Shown here piece after piece: positions 27,784-36,379 of a stretch of 64,000 bases of DNA. The notes beneath the pieces are model-generated. The model ran no database searches, was not told where the DNA came from, and saw only the letters and a program-made list of their open reading frames with translations. The translations under genes were made by a program, and so were the position numbers. Positions within the stretch are counted from its first letter, which is position 1. Each line of letters opens with the position of its first letter. Source of the DNA: Marinobacter nauticus (GTDB lineage: Bacteria > Pseudomonadota > Gammaproteobacteria > Pseudomonadales > Oleiphilaceae); assembly GCF_003634635.1 (NCBI RefSeq), contig NZ_RBJB01000002.1, positions 372,001 to 436,000 on the forward strand. The letters run 5' to 3'.

Positions 27784-29304
27784 ATGGCTCACGAAGAATT
27801 GCACCTGAATCTGCGTAACCTGACACTGGACGACTACGCCCAGCTGCAAGAGCTAATGGATCGGGTTTACGACGATATCGGTGGCGCGTGGCCAAAAGAA
27901 ACCATCAAGGCTCTGGTAGAACAGTTTCCGGATGGCCAGATCTGTATCGAAGACAACGGCCAGTTGGTGGCGGTGGCGCTCACGGTATGCGTGAAATACG
28001 AAAGATTCAGCAACCCTCACGCCTACGACGACCTGATTCTGCGTAACGAGAAAATCTGGCACAACCCCAACGGCGATTCGCTTTACGGCCTGGATGTGTT
28101 TATAGACCCCGAATACCGGGGCTATCGACTGGGGCGTCGCTTGTATGAAGCACGAAAAGAGCTCTGTCGTTCCATGAACCTGCGGGCCATCCTCGCCGGC
28201 GGGCGGATTCCCAGCTACTTCAAGTACGCCGAGCAATACACTCCGGAAGAATACATTCAGCGCGTTGATCGCAAGGAAATCTACGACCCGATCCTGACGT
28301 TCCAGCTTTCCAACGATTTCCAGGTTACCCGGTTGATGCACAAATACCTGCCGGAAGACCAGAAATCCCTCGGATATGCGACGTTGCTGGAGTGGAGAAA
28401 CATTCTCTATACGCCTCCCTCATCGGTACTCAACGTCAAAAAAACCCAGGTGCGCATGGGGGCGGTGCAGTGGCAGATGCGGGAATTCACCTCGGTGGAG
28501 GAAGTGCTCAAGCAGGTTGAGTACTTCGTGGACGCACTGTCGGATTATAAAAGCGACTTTGCCCTGTTCCCGGAATTTTTCAACGCGCCGCTGATGGGGC
28601 TGACCGACCAGATGGATCAGACTCGTGCCATTCGGTTCCTCGCCGGCTTTACCGAACAGTTCCGCAACGAAATGTCGGAAATGGCCGTCAGTTACAACAT
28701 CAACATTATCACCGGCTCCATGCCGCTGATTGAAGATGACCGGGTCTACAACGTCTCATACCTGTGCCACCGTGACGGTCGTGTAGACGAGCAGCGCAAG
28801 GTCCACATTACCCCTCACGAACGTCGCGACTGGGTTATTGAGGGTGGTGATAAATTCCAGGTCTTCGATACCGATGCCGGCCGTGTCGCCATCATGATCT
28901 GCTACGACATTGAGTTTCCGGAACTGGGCCGTATCGCCGCCAGTCAGGATGTGGACATCATCTGTGTCCCCTTCTGGACCGATACCAAAAACGGCTATTT
29001 GCGCGTGCGCCATTGTGCCCAGGCCCGGGCCATAGAAAACGAGTGCTACGTGGTGATTACCGGTAGCGTGGGCAACCTGCCGAAAGTGGAAAACCTGGAT
29101 GTTCAGTACGCCCAGTCTTCGGTATTCTCGCCGTCGGATTTCGCATTCCCACATGATGCAGTGATGGCAGAAACCACACCGAACACTGAAATGATCATGT
29201 TTTCAGACATGGATCTGGAAAAGCTCAAACTGGTCAGAAACGAAGGTTCTGTCACCAACCTGAAAGATCGACGTGTTGACCTTTACGAGCTGAAAACCCG
29301 GTAA
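27784..29304 (+). CDS. GNAT acetyltransferase fused to nitrilase-superfamily amidohydrolase
   Basis: The 506-aa protein has two domains. Residues about 5-190 are GNAT-like, with YGLDVFIDPEYRGYRLGRRLYEARKELC forming the acetyl-CoA pyrophosphate loop. Residues about 220-490 are a carbon-nitrogen hydrolase with the Glu of FPEFFNAPL, Lys of EQRKVHITPHERRDW and Cys of IMICYDIEFPELG. Such fusions are conserved in many bacteria but poorly characterised. An amide product might be both acetylated and hydrolysed. ATG 27784 follows GGAGAG, and an in-frame ATG at 27766 contains that box. It stands alone, with a stem-loop after the stop. Confidence 0.88.
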   Translation: MAHEELHLNLRNLTLDDYAQLQELMDRVYDDIGGAWPKETIKALVEQFPDGQICIEDNGQLVAVALTVCVKYERFSNPHAYDDLILRNEKIWHNPNGDSLYGLDVFIDPEYRGYRLGRRLYEARKELCRSMNLRAILAGGRIPSYFKYAEQYTPEEYIQRVDRKEIYDPILTFQLSNDFQVTRLMHKYLPEDQKSLGYATLLEWRNILYTPPSSVLNVKKTQVRMGAVQWQMREFTSVEEVLKQVEYFVDALSDYKSDFALFPEFFNAPLMGLTDQMDQTRAIRFLAGFTEQFRNEMSEMAVSYNINIITGSMPLIEDDRVYNVSYLCHRDGRVDEQRKVHITPHERRDWVIEGGDKFQVFDTDAGRVAIMICYDIEFPELGRIAASQDVDIICVPFWTDTKNGYLRVRHCAQARAIENECYVVITGSVGNLPKVENLDVQYAQSSVFSPSDFAFPHDAVMAETTPNTEMIMFSDMDLEKLKLVRNEGSVTNLKDRRVDLYELKTR

Positions 29305-29310
29305 TGGGCA

Positions 29311-29338
29311 GATTTGGCCCCGCACAGGGGGCCAAATC
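29311..29338 (+). terminator. Stem-loop after the GNAT-nitrilase gene
   Basis: GATTTGGCCCC (29311-29321) pairs perfectly with GGGGCCAAATC (29328-29338) around a 6-nt loop, starting 7 bp after the stop codon. There is no T tract after it, so it may work as a weak or Rho-assisted terminator or a 3'-end stabiliser. Confidence 0.55.
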
Positions 29339-29464
29339 CTGATTATTTCCATGAACGGGCTGCGGTAGATAGCTGACGGCATTGCCAAAAGTTTCTGGCC
29401 CGTCTATTGTTTAATTAATGTTCAGCATATATCTGGCCGACCTCAATAGCAGAGCAAGCGTTCC

Positions 29465-29863
29465 ATGAACGAAGAACTACCCGACCTGGTCGCGCGTTTC
29501 CGAATCCGACACGGCATTTTTCGCAAGGAAACCGTGGAAGCGCGACTTTATGAACTCGACAGTTACGGCTGCGTGATGAAAACGGACAAGCTGTTTGAAC
29601 CCGGGGATACCGTGGTTCTCGACCTTGTTATGGATATGCCGTTTGAAGAAATCCGTGCCGAAGGCTTGACCGGCCTGGTTACCGAAAAGAGAAAACACTG
29701 TAGCAACTTCTTCTACTCACTTGATTTTGTTGAGCTAAATGCTCGAGACGAATCGCCGCTCTCTGACAAACTGCGGCGGATAAGAGAAGTTGTTCTCAAG
29801 AAACAGAGCCTGAAATCCCGGCGTGGGTCGAGTCCCGCTTCCGGTATGCGACAAATGGCCTGA
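29465..29863 (+). CDS. PilZ-like domain protein, 132 aa
   Basis: The sequence fits a divergent PilZ barrel: VEARLYELDSYGCVMKTDKLFEPGDTVVLDLVMDMPFEEI, then a SLDFVEL strand and a C-terminal basic helix (SDKLRRIREVVLKKQSLKSRRG). The RxxxR motif is not clear (nearest is FRIRHGIFRK), and the DxSxxG motif is altered to ELDSYGCVM. c-di-GMP binding is therefore doubtful. No signal peptide or membrane helix is present. The next gene starts 46 bp later and may be co-transcribed. Confidence 0.6.
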   Translation: MNEELPDLVARFRIRHGIFRKETVEARLYELDSYGCVMKTDKLFEPGDTVVLDLVMDMPFEEIRAEGLTGLVTEKRKHCSNFFYSLDFVELNARDESPLSDKLRRIREVVLKKQSLKSRRGSSPASGMRQMA

Positions 29864-29909
29864 TGCCCGTTCACTTCACCCGCACTTCCCTTCCGTAAGG
29901 AGACACTCC

Positions 29910-30524
29910 ATGGCAAAGAAAGCCAAGCCAAGCGTTGATAAGATCGTCAAGAAAGTAAACAAAGAGTTCGAGAAAACATCCTCCCAGATTGAAGGGCTGA
30001 TTAACGACGCCCTCAAGCAGTTCGACAACCTGCAAAACCAGGTTCAGGAGCCGGTACGCAAGCTCCTGAAAGACATGGATGAGCTGCGTGATCGTGAAAT
30101 GAAGCGCTTTAACGACGAATTTGAGCGCCGCATGAATGAATTCCACGAACTGCAGTCGGCATTGCTGGAGCGCCTGGGTATCGCTTCAAAGGAAACTGGC
30201 AAGTCAGTGTCCAAGTCCGGCGAATCAACCTCGAAGGCCAGTGGTACCAAGAAAGCGGCTCCGGCCAAGCCGGCCGCCAAGAAAACGAGCACTGCCAAGC
30301 CCAAGGCCGCAGCTCCGAAGAAAGCGGCCAAGCCGGCAGACAAGTCTGACCTTACCCGCGTGAAGGGCATTGGCCCGGCAACCGCAAAGAAAATGAAAGA
30401 GGCTGGCATTACCTCCATCGAGCAGATTGCCAACCCCAGCGATGCGGACAAGCAGAAACTGGAAGCATTCAAGAGCCTGAAAGGGTTCAGCGAGTTGTCT
30501 GCCGAAGCGAAAAAGGTACTCTGA
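29910..30524 (+). CDS. Coiled-coil / histone-H1-like / helix-hairpin-helix protein
   Basis: The 204-aa protein has three parts. Residues about 1-95 are charged, heptad-like helices (VNKEFEKTSSQIEGLINDAL, FNDEFERRMNEFHELQSALL) resembling phasins. Residues about 105-150 are Lys/Ala/Pro-rich repeats like histone H1 or the tails of AlgP and PhaF (KKAAPAKPAAKK, KPKAAAPKKAAKP). Residues about 152-204 contain a helix-hairpin-helix (LTRVKGIGPATAKKMKEAG). It should bind DNA non-specifically and oligomerise, perhaps a nucleoid- or granule-associated protein. ATG 29910 follows TAAGGAG. No PHA synthesis genes are nearby. Confidence 0.75.
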   Translation: MAKKAKPSVDKIVKKVNKEFEKTSSQIEGLINDALKQFDNLQNQVQEPVRKLLKDMDELRDREMKRFNDEFERRMNEFHELQSALLERLGIASKETGKSVSKSGESTSKASGTKKAAPAKPAAKKTSTAKPKAAAPKKAAKPADKSDLTRVKGIGPATAKKMKEAGITSIEQIANPSDADKQKLEAFKSLKGFSELSAEAKKVL

Positions 30525-30555
30525 AACCTGTCTCGCAACCCAATGCCTTGAAATA

Positions 30556-30585
30556 AAGGGTAGGCCCGTCGGCCTACCCTTTTTT
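30556..30585 (+). terminator. Rho-independent terminator, overlaps the end of the convergent gene
   Basis: AAGGGTAGGCC (30556-30566) pairs with GGCCTACCCTT (30571-30581), followed by T to 30585. The minus-strand stop TAG (30574-30576) of the SenB-like gene sits in the right arm, so the hairpin is also part of that gene's 3' end. Confidence 0.85.
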
Positions 30586-31539
30586 GCATCTGACCAGGGC
30601 CAGTTCCAGGCTTTCCAGCTCGCGCTCCGGGGTAAACGTAGACGCAAGAGCGGTTACCTTCGCCCGCAATTCCGCAAGAAATTCCGCGTCGGTTTCCGCA
30701 CGCAACATCAGCCTCGCCAGAGCCTCATCGTCTTTGACCGGAAAATAACCAGGATAGTCATCGCCCAGCAAACCACGGTTGCCGGGAATGTCAGACGCCA
30801 GAATCGGCAAACCCGCCCGGCAGGCTTCCGACACGACATTCGCCCCACCCTCCATAACGGAACTGATCACCATAAGATTGCTTACGGCCATCAGGTGTTC
30901 CAGTTTTGGCGTGTCCAGCTCACCCAGATAATGAAACCGGGGATTGGACCGGCTCTCTTCCAGCGCCTTTACTCGCCACTCCTCGTTGTGGGCCTTGCCG
31001 GCGCAGGAAACCACGATGCGGGAATCCTCCGGCAGGTGGTAGCAGGCCCAGGCTGCACGCAAAGAATCCTTTTCATCACGGAGATGGCCAATAACGCAAA
31101 CGTGGAACTGGTCTCGCTCTGCGCGGGCGCTGCCGGCGACTGAAGGCTTGGGCGCGGATTGCCGCAGGCACAGCAATTTGTCGTGGTAGCGTTCGGGAAT
31201 ATCCTCGGCCACCAGATCATGCAGCCCGATCAACAGATCAGCGGCGTCCATGGAGGCCCATGTGATGTCCGGAAACTCGTGCTGAAAGCGGTATATGTCT
31301 GTGCCGGTAAGTACCACGATCACAGGTTTCTCGGGCCATGTTTCCCGGTACCGCTTAACCGCGTCAGCACTTCGCCAGGCGTGCAGGGCAATCAGGCAGT
31401 CCGTTTCCTGGCCCTGGTATTCTGTCACCACTTCCACCTGATGACTGGCTGCTTCCAGCAGACTCTGCCAACGCAGTGCGGTGGCCCGATTACCTGCTTT
31501 CGAATCCGGGCCGGCTGGAGTTACTATGGTCAATCGCAT
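30574..31539 (-). CDS. senB: SenB-like selenosugar synthase (GT4-fold, TIGR04348 type)
   Basis: The 321-aa glycosyltransferase begins MRLTIVTPAGPDSKAGNRAT and has DCLIALHAWRSADAVKRYRE, VIVVLTGTDIYRF and a donor-site VISSVMEGGANVVSEACRAGLPILASDIPGN. These features match the TIGR04348 family, whose characterised member SenB makes a selenosugar from UDP-sugar and selenophosphate on the way to selenoneine. It is divergent from a putative selenate importer. Partner genes senA and senC/selD are not in the window. ATG 31539 is used; its ribosome site is weak, and a start at 31575 is possible. Function is by family recall, not tested here. Confidence 0.75.
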   Translation of the reverse strand: MRLTIVTPAGPDSKAGNRATALRWQSLLEAASHQVEVVTEYQGQETDCLIALHAWRSADAVKRYRETWPEKPVIVVLTGTDIYRFQHEFPDITWASMDAADLLIGLHDLVAEDIPERYHDKLLCLRQSAPKPSVAGSARAERDQFHVCVIGHLRDEKDSLRAAWACYHLPEDSRIVVSCAGKAHNEEWRVKALEESRSNPRFHYLGELDTPKLEHLMAVSNLMVISSVMEGGANVVSEACRAGLPILASDIPGNRGLLGDDYPGYFPVKDDEALARLMLRAETDAEFLAELRAKVTALASTFTPERELESLELALVRCKKG

Positions 31540-31709
31540 GGCGGTCACTTGTTCTGTTTTTGAAAAATTCTGCATGTGGCACTGCGCCAGGTAAAGCCTT
31601 CCCTCGTATACCGGTTCAGACTTGATAGAAATCACGGTATCCTGACTGGGTTTTCAAGTACATGGCAACGTTTTTCACCAAACCCCACCTCGCAAAGGAA
31701 TGATTCATT

Positions 31710-32588
31710 ATGGCAATCAGCAACCTCAGAAAATGGCTGGCGACGGGCTTGCTCTCCCTGGCAGCCGTAACCACCGTTCAGGCAGACACTTTCGTGTTCA
31801 CTGCCATTCCGGATGAAGATGAAACCAAACTGGTCGAGCGCTTTCGTGGCGTGGCTGACTATCTTCAGGAGCAGCTGGATGTTGAGGTGCGTTACATCCC
31901 GGTGAAATCCTACGCCGCTGCGGTCTCCGCCTTCCGCAATAACCAGGTACAACTGGCGTGGTTTGGGGGCTTGTCTGGTGTTCAGGCCCGTCGACTGGTT
32001 CCGGGTTCCGAAGCCATTGCTCAAGGCGTTGAAGACGAAGCCTTCGAGACCTACTTTATCGCCAACACCAGCACTGGAATTCAGCCGGCCGACAGCCTGG
32101 ATGAGCTGGAAGACGAACTGCGCGGCAAAACCTTTACCTTCGGTTCAAAAGGTTCGACCTCGGGCCGCCTGATGCCGGAGTTCTACATTCGGGATGTCTT
32201 CAATGAAGCGCCGGATTCCCTGTTCTCCCGGGTTGGTTTCAGTGGCAACCATACCCGTACCCTTCGCCTGGTCGAGGCCGGAACCTATGAAGTGGGCGCC
32301 CTGAACTTCCAGGTTTGGGAAAAAGAACTGGAAAACGGCAACATCGATACTGATTCCGTTCAGGTAATCTGGAAAACGCCTTCCTACCCGGATTATCAGT
32401 GGACCATCCGTGGCGATGTCGACGAGCGTTTTGGTGATGGCTTCAAGCAGAGGGTCACCGAAGCCCTGCTGAAGCTAGACGATCCTGCCTTGCTGGAGAG
32501 CTTCCCCCGCTCCGGCTTCATTCCGGCGTCCAATGACGACTACGAGCCCATTCGTGCAACAGCGGAAAACATCGGAATTCTCGATTGA
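31710..32588 (+). CDS. Putative selenate/oxyanion ABC transporter substrate-binding protein (PhnD-like)
   Basis: The 292-aa protein has a signal peptide (MAISNLRKWLATGLLSLAAVTTVQA) and a PhnD-type body: FTAIPDEDETKLVERFRGVADYLQEQLDVEVRYIPVKSYAAAVSAFRNNQVQLAWFGG, with a later FGSKGSTSGRLMPEFYI. The related PhnD binds phosphonates, but this subgroup is annotated as putative selenate-binding because its genes sit beside selenium genes, and a SenB-like gene is divergent here. A GGAATG site precedes the start. Its stop overlaps the ATPase ATG by one base. Substrate remains inferred. Confidence 0.72.
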   Translation: MAISNLRKWLATGLLSLAAVTTVQADTFVFTAIPDEDETKLVERFRGVADYLQEQLDVEVRYIPVKSYAAAVSAFRNNQVQLAWFGGLSGVQARRLVPGSEAIAQGVEDEAFETYFIANTSTGIQPADSLDELEDELRGKTFTFGSKGSTSGRLMPEFYIRDVFNEAPDSLFSRVGFSGNHTRTLRLVEAGTYEVGALNFQVWEKELENGNIDTDSVQVIWKTPSYPDYQWTIRGDVDERFGDGFKQRVTEALLKLDDPALLESFPRSGFIPASNDDYEPIRATAENIGILD

Positions 32589-33238
32589 TGTCAGGCTTTG
32601 ATTTCCATGGACTGACCGCCAGTTTCGATGGAGAGCGGGTTATCGGCCCGCTCTCCTTCCGAATCAATGAAGGAGAACACGTTGGTCTGGTTGGTAAAAG
32701 TGGTGCCGGCAAATCCACGCTTATCCGCTTACTTTATGACCGGCTCGAAGGCAAGGCTTCACTCGTTCCCCAGGGTCTGGGATTGGTTAACGCCCTTCCT
32801 GTCTTCCACAATGTGTTTATGGGGCAACTTGACCAGCATGGCACCTGGTACAACACGCTCACGTTGATCCGCCCGTTCCGGCGGGACAAAGACGCCATCC
32901 GGGCGTTACTGACCGAACTGGGTATACCAGAAAAACTCTGGATTCCGGCGGCGGCATTGTCTGGCGGGCAACGGCAACGGGTGGCCATTGCGCGGGCGCT
33001 TTATCGGCAGGCACCGACGCTGTTGGCGGATGAGCCCATTTCCGCCCTGGACGGGCCAATGGCTCAGCAGGTGATGACCATGCTTACCAATCAATTCACC
33101 ACCAGTATTGTTGCGCTGCACGATGTCGAAATGGCGCTGGCGCACTGTACCCGCATTATCGGTATTCAGGATGGCCAGATTGCTCTGGACCAGCCGGCCA
33201 GCGAGCTGACCGCCGCTGATATTTCCGTTCTCTACTGA
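32588..33238 (+). CDS. ABC transporter ATP-binding protein (putative selenate importer)
   Basis: The 216-aa ATPase has Walker A GKSGAGKSTLIRLLY, signature LSGGQRQRVAIARAL and Walker B TLLADEPISALD, followed by the switch His in IVALHDVEMALAH. It is short and single-domain, close to PhnC. ATG 32588 overlaps the stop of the binding-protein gene by one base (TGATG), so the two are translationally coupled. It energises the permease that follows 18 bp later. Confidence 0.85.
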   Translation: MSGFDFHGLTASFDGERVIGPLSFRINEGEHVGLVGKSGAGKSTLIRLLYDRLEGKASLVPQGLGLVNALPVFHNVFMGQLDQHGTWYNTLTLIRPFRRDKDAIRALLTELGIPEKLWIPAAALSGGQRQRVAIARALYRQAPTLLADEPISALDGPMAQQVMTMLTNQFTTSIVALHDVEMALAHCTRIIGIQDGQIALDQPASELTAADISVLY

Positions 33239-33256
33239 CAGGCACCGACTCTCAGC

Positions 33257-34723
33257 ATGTTCGCCTACCCGACCGTACGAGCCAGCCTTATCTTTCTTGC
33301 CGTTGCGCTGCTCGGGCTGTTGGTTGCGGACATTGCCATTACCACTGCCAACCCCTGGCAGGATCTCGGCCGCTTCTTTCTGGGCGTGGCCACACCGAAT
33401 TTCTTCAGCACTGAAGGCTTACTCACCGCCCTGCTGCGGACCGTGGCTTTTGCCTTTGTAGGCGTAACCCTCGGGAGTATCTGCGGCTTCCTGCTGGCGC
33501 TGGTGTACCGTTTTCTGCCGGTACGAATCTTCTGCGCCTTTATCCGCGCCATCCATGAGCTTTTCTGGGCGCTGATCTTCCTTCAGTTTTTCGGCTTCCA
33601 CCCGCTCACCGGCGTGCTGGCTATTGCCATTCCCTATGCCGGCATCTTTGCCAAGGTTTATTCCGAAATTCTGGAAGAGGCGGACCCGGAACCCGGTCGT
33701 CTGCTGCCACCGGGAACCTCCTCCATTGCGGCTTTTCTATACGCCCGCATCCCCGATTGCTGGGTTCAGATGCGCACCTACACGGCCTACCGACTGGAGT
33801 GTGGCCTGCGTTCCTCTGCCATTCTGGGCTTTGTGGGGCTACCGACGCTGGGCTTCTACCTGGAGTCCTCGTTCTCCCAGGGGCTGTACTCAGATGCCGG
33901 CGCCATGCTGATTCTGTTCTATGTGCTGATCGCCACCATGCCATTGTGGCTTCGCCCAAAACTGCTGCCGCTCTACATTCTCGCGGCGCCGTTTTTCCTG
34001 GGGGATGGTCTGCCCATTGTCTGGGGCAACGTGGAGCGTTTCTTCACCCAGGACATCATCCCTTCACCCATCCGGGATGGCGAGGGGCTTGCGGCTATCT
34101 GGGCCTGGCTGTCGGATGTGATGGTCACGGAAGCGCTGCCAGGCATCTGGAACACGGTGGTACTGACCCAGATTGCGCTGGTGGCCACCGGCATTCTGTC
34201 ACTGCTGGCGTTCCCGCTGATCTCGAATCATTTCGGTGGCCCGGTGCGGCGTACCTCCGGCCATGTTCTCCTGGTGATCGCCCGGTCCACGCCGGAATAC
34301 ATTCTTGCTTACATTCTGCTGCAGTTGTGGGGGCCTTCCATGCTGCCGGCGGTGGTAGCTCTGGCCCTGCATAACGGTGGCATAATCGGTCACCTGATCG
34401 GCCGGCAGACCAACACCATCCACCTGCGCCCGGACGCCCCGGTGGGCTTTTTCCGCTACAGCTGGGAACTGGTGCCTCGCATCTACCGCTCATTCCTGGC
34501 ATTCCTGTTCTATCGCTGGGAAATCATCATGCGAGAAACAGCGATACTGGGCATCCTTGGCATTTACACCCTCGGCTTTTACGTCGACAGCGCCATCCAG
34601 AACATCCAGTTTGATCGTGCGATGGTCCTGATCCTGATTACCGCCCTGCTGAACATTGGTGTTGACGCTCTGGGCCGGTTTATCCGCCGCAAACTGGCCC
34701 TGCAGACCATGCCCACCTGCTGA
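33257..34723 (+). CDS. Fused double PhnE-type ABC permease (putative selenate importer)
   Basis: The 488-aa protein has about a dozen hydrophobic segments and two tandem permease modules. Each has a similar cytoplasmic coupling loop: SIAAFLYARIPDCWVQMRTYTAYRLECGLRSSAILG near residue 160-190 and YSWELVPRIYRSFLAFLFYRWEIIMRETAILG near 400-430. Ordinary PhnE permeases are single modules that dimerise, so this one supplies both halves. It completes the three-gene importer begun at 31710. No gene follows on the strand for 140 bp. Confidence 0.82.
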   Translation: MFAYPTVRASLIFLAVALLGLLVADIAITTANPWQDLGRFFLGVATPNFFSTEGLLTALLRTVAFAFVGVTLGSICGFLLALVYRFLPVRIFCAFIRAIHELFWALIFLQFFGFHPLTGVLAIAIPYAGIFAKVYSEILEEADPEPGRLLPPGTSSIAAFLYARIPDCWVQMRTYTAYRLECGLRSSAILGFVGLPTLGFYLESSFSQGLYSDAGAMLILFYVLIATMPLWLRPKLLPLYILAAPFFLGDGLPIVWGNVERFFTQDIIPSPIRDGEGLAAIWAWLSDVMVTEALPGIWNTVVLTQIALVATGILSLLAFPLISNHFGGPVRRTSGHVLLVIARSTPEYILAYILLQLWGPSMLPAVVALALHNGGIIGHLIGRQTNTIHLRPDAPVGFFRYSWELVPRIYRSFLAFLFYRWEIIMRETAILGILGIYTLGFYVDSAIQNIQFDRAMVLILITALLNIGVDALGRFIRRKLALQTMPTC

Positions 34724-34867
34724 TCCCCTGGGACTGGCATCACATTTTTCAAAGCTAAACCGGTCTTCAGTGCCATTTTCGGGGTTTGCCCACTGCCCTA
34801 CCGATTACACAACGTTACAATCACCCGATGATTCAGCTTGTCGCTCCGTTTTCAGAGGAATACCACG

Positions 34868-35467
34868 ATGGTCAATGGATTGGTCACAATGACAGAACTG
34901 GGGCTGATTGCCCTGCTGGCGCTGTTAGCCGCGCGGGTGATTAACCTGTCCCGGACAGAATCCTTTGTTCCAGCCGGTGCCGCAAGCGCCGATCCGCAAG
35001 CCGATAATTCCGGGAGTTCCGCGCGCAGGGTCGCCAGTTCGGGCAATGAAGCGCGTCGCTACAAAGGCATGACGGCACCGGATCGAACTGAACTCTTTAC
35101 CCAATTGCACATTTTGGCGGGATTGCAGGAGCGGGATTGCCGGGTGAAAGGCCTGGTACTGTCAGAATCGCCAGAGGCGGTGCGCACTTATGCCGCGGCC
35201 TGGCTTTACGGTGCCAGCTGTGCCCTGAGCCCGAAACCCGTTCGCCACTCAGAAGCGCTGGCCGGTATGGTTGCGGGCATTGTCAGCCGAAAGACAGGTA
35301 TTCGGCAGCCAGAGGCGCTGCAGGCTATTTCGACGCTTACCGGTAGCAGTGTACTGATGGCGTGTTACCGTGCCGGGCTGGAAGGAGCGGAATTCTGGCA
35401 GGCCAACCATTTTGTGCCTGCCAGCTCGAGCCTCTATGAGGCGGTGACCAGTAACGCGTTTATTTAG
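34868..35467 (+). CDS. Hypothetical membrane-anchored protein, 199 aa
   Basis: I do not recognise the family. The product begins MVNGLVTMTELGLIALLALLAARVINL, one N-terminal membrane helix, followed by a Ser/Ala-rich linker and a soluble part with YAAAWLYGASCALSPK and TLTGSSVLMACYRAGLEGAEFW. A GAGGAA site precedes ATG 34868. The last 8 bp overlap the convergent gene ending at 35460. Orientation suggests the soluble part faces either side, and I see no catalytic motif. Confidence 0.6.
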   Translation: MVNGLVTMTELGLIALLALLAARVINLSRTESFVPAGAASADPQADNSGSSARRVASSGNEARRYKGMTAPDRTELFTQLHILAGLQERDCRVKGLVLSESPEAVRTYAAAWLYGASCALSPKPVRHSEALAGMVAGIVSRKTGIRQPEALQAISTLTGSSVLMACYRAGLEGAEFWQANHFVPASSSLYEAVTSNAFI

Positions 35468-35759
35468 CGCTTTCCAGAGTCCAGTCGCTGCCCAGGTTAA
35501 CGGTCTCCCGGCTGGACTCATCGTTGGCAGGTGTGCCGGTAACTACAGGTTTGGTGAATTCGCCATCATCGGTGTAAGCCATGGATTCCACATCCACAGC
35601 GCGCACTACCCAGGACTGGCCATTGGCAGATACGGTAGCCCGGTGGGTAAGCCCAAACACGAAGCGGCAGTAATCCAGCTTGAGCTGAACGAGATCCTGC
35701 TCGGCCTTGCGGATTTTGCGCAACAGCACCTTCTGAACACTTTCCCCGTAATCCATCAC
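35460..35759 (-). CDS. Hypothetical protein, 99 aa
   Basis: The product has an N-terminal amphipathic helix (VQKVLLRKIRKAEQDLVQLKLDYCRFVFGL) followed by short beta-prone stretches (VSANGQSWVVRAVDVESMAY). No signal peptide, membrane helix or known domain is visible. It is 37 bp downstream of another small minus-strand gene (35797) and probably shares its transcript. Start at 35759 or 35756 (two adjacent Met) cannot be separated. Confidence 0.55.
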   Translation of the reverse strand: MMDYGESVQKVLLRKIRKAEQDLVQLKLDYCRFVFGLTHRATVSANGQSWVVRAVDVESMAYTDDGEFTKPVVTGTPANDESSRETVNLGSDWTLESAK

Positions 35760-35796
35760 TGTTCCCTGGAAATCATCGAAATTTGACGGGATTTAA

Positions 35797-36246
35797 CTAT
35801 TTCTCAGCCCGGAACACCAGTGCCCAGGGCACATTTTCCATTACTTTCTGGCCATCCTGCAGGTCAATGCGCCAGATCATCTCCGCGCCCGTGGTGCAGA
35901 ACGGCGCCGTAAACGTTGCCTGATAGCTCAGGGGCTGCTGACGCTCCATGGGCACCGGATATTCACCCATGTACATGGACTGCCCTCTCAGTACCGCCAG
36001 AAAGCGGTCCGGCGCTTCCGGCACGGTAATCGCCAACCGGTATTCCATGCCCTGATCGCCTTCTTCGAGGGTTTTCAGCTCCACTTGCCACGTGCCTTCG
36101 TCGGTCTCCCAGGTACAGGCGCGGGAAAGCAGGTCGCATTCTGGTCGTTCCTCGGCGGTGCCGGCAGTTTCCAGCCATTGTGGGCCAAACGCCAACGCCA
36201 CAATTGCAGCCAACACTAAACCCAGAACCACGATGGTTCGTACCAT
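35797..36246 (-). CDS. Hypothetical membrane-anchored protein, 149 aa
   Basis: The product begins MVRTIVVLGLVLAAIVALAFGPQWLE, a single N-terminal membrane anchor, followed by a beta-rich periplasmic domain with three or four Cys (ECDLLSRACTW, APFCTTG) that could form disulfides. Similar anchored Ig-like domains are common hypotheticals in Marinobacter-type genomes. ATG 36246 was chosen because a GAGG-type site precedes it and the anchor starts there. The open frame extends to 36414, but that part overlaps the divergent ABC gene's leader. Confidence 0.6.
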   Translation of the reverse strand: MVRTIVVLGLVLAAIVALAFGPQWLETAGTAEERPECDLLSRACTWETDEGTWQVELKTLEEGDQGMEYRLAITVPEAPDRFLAVLRGQSMYMGEYPVPMERQQPLSYQATFTAPFCTTGAEMIWRIDLQDGQKVMENVPWALVFRAEK

Positions 36247-36379
36247 ACCCTGCCTCACAACCAGATCCGAAACCGGCATTATGGGGATAATTCCCGACAT
36301 AGCAAAGGTTTCTAAACTGCTGCCAGCATGAGAAAATGTGCGGCTTTCTGGTCTACCACCAACAGAACAGGACACGCCC

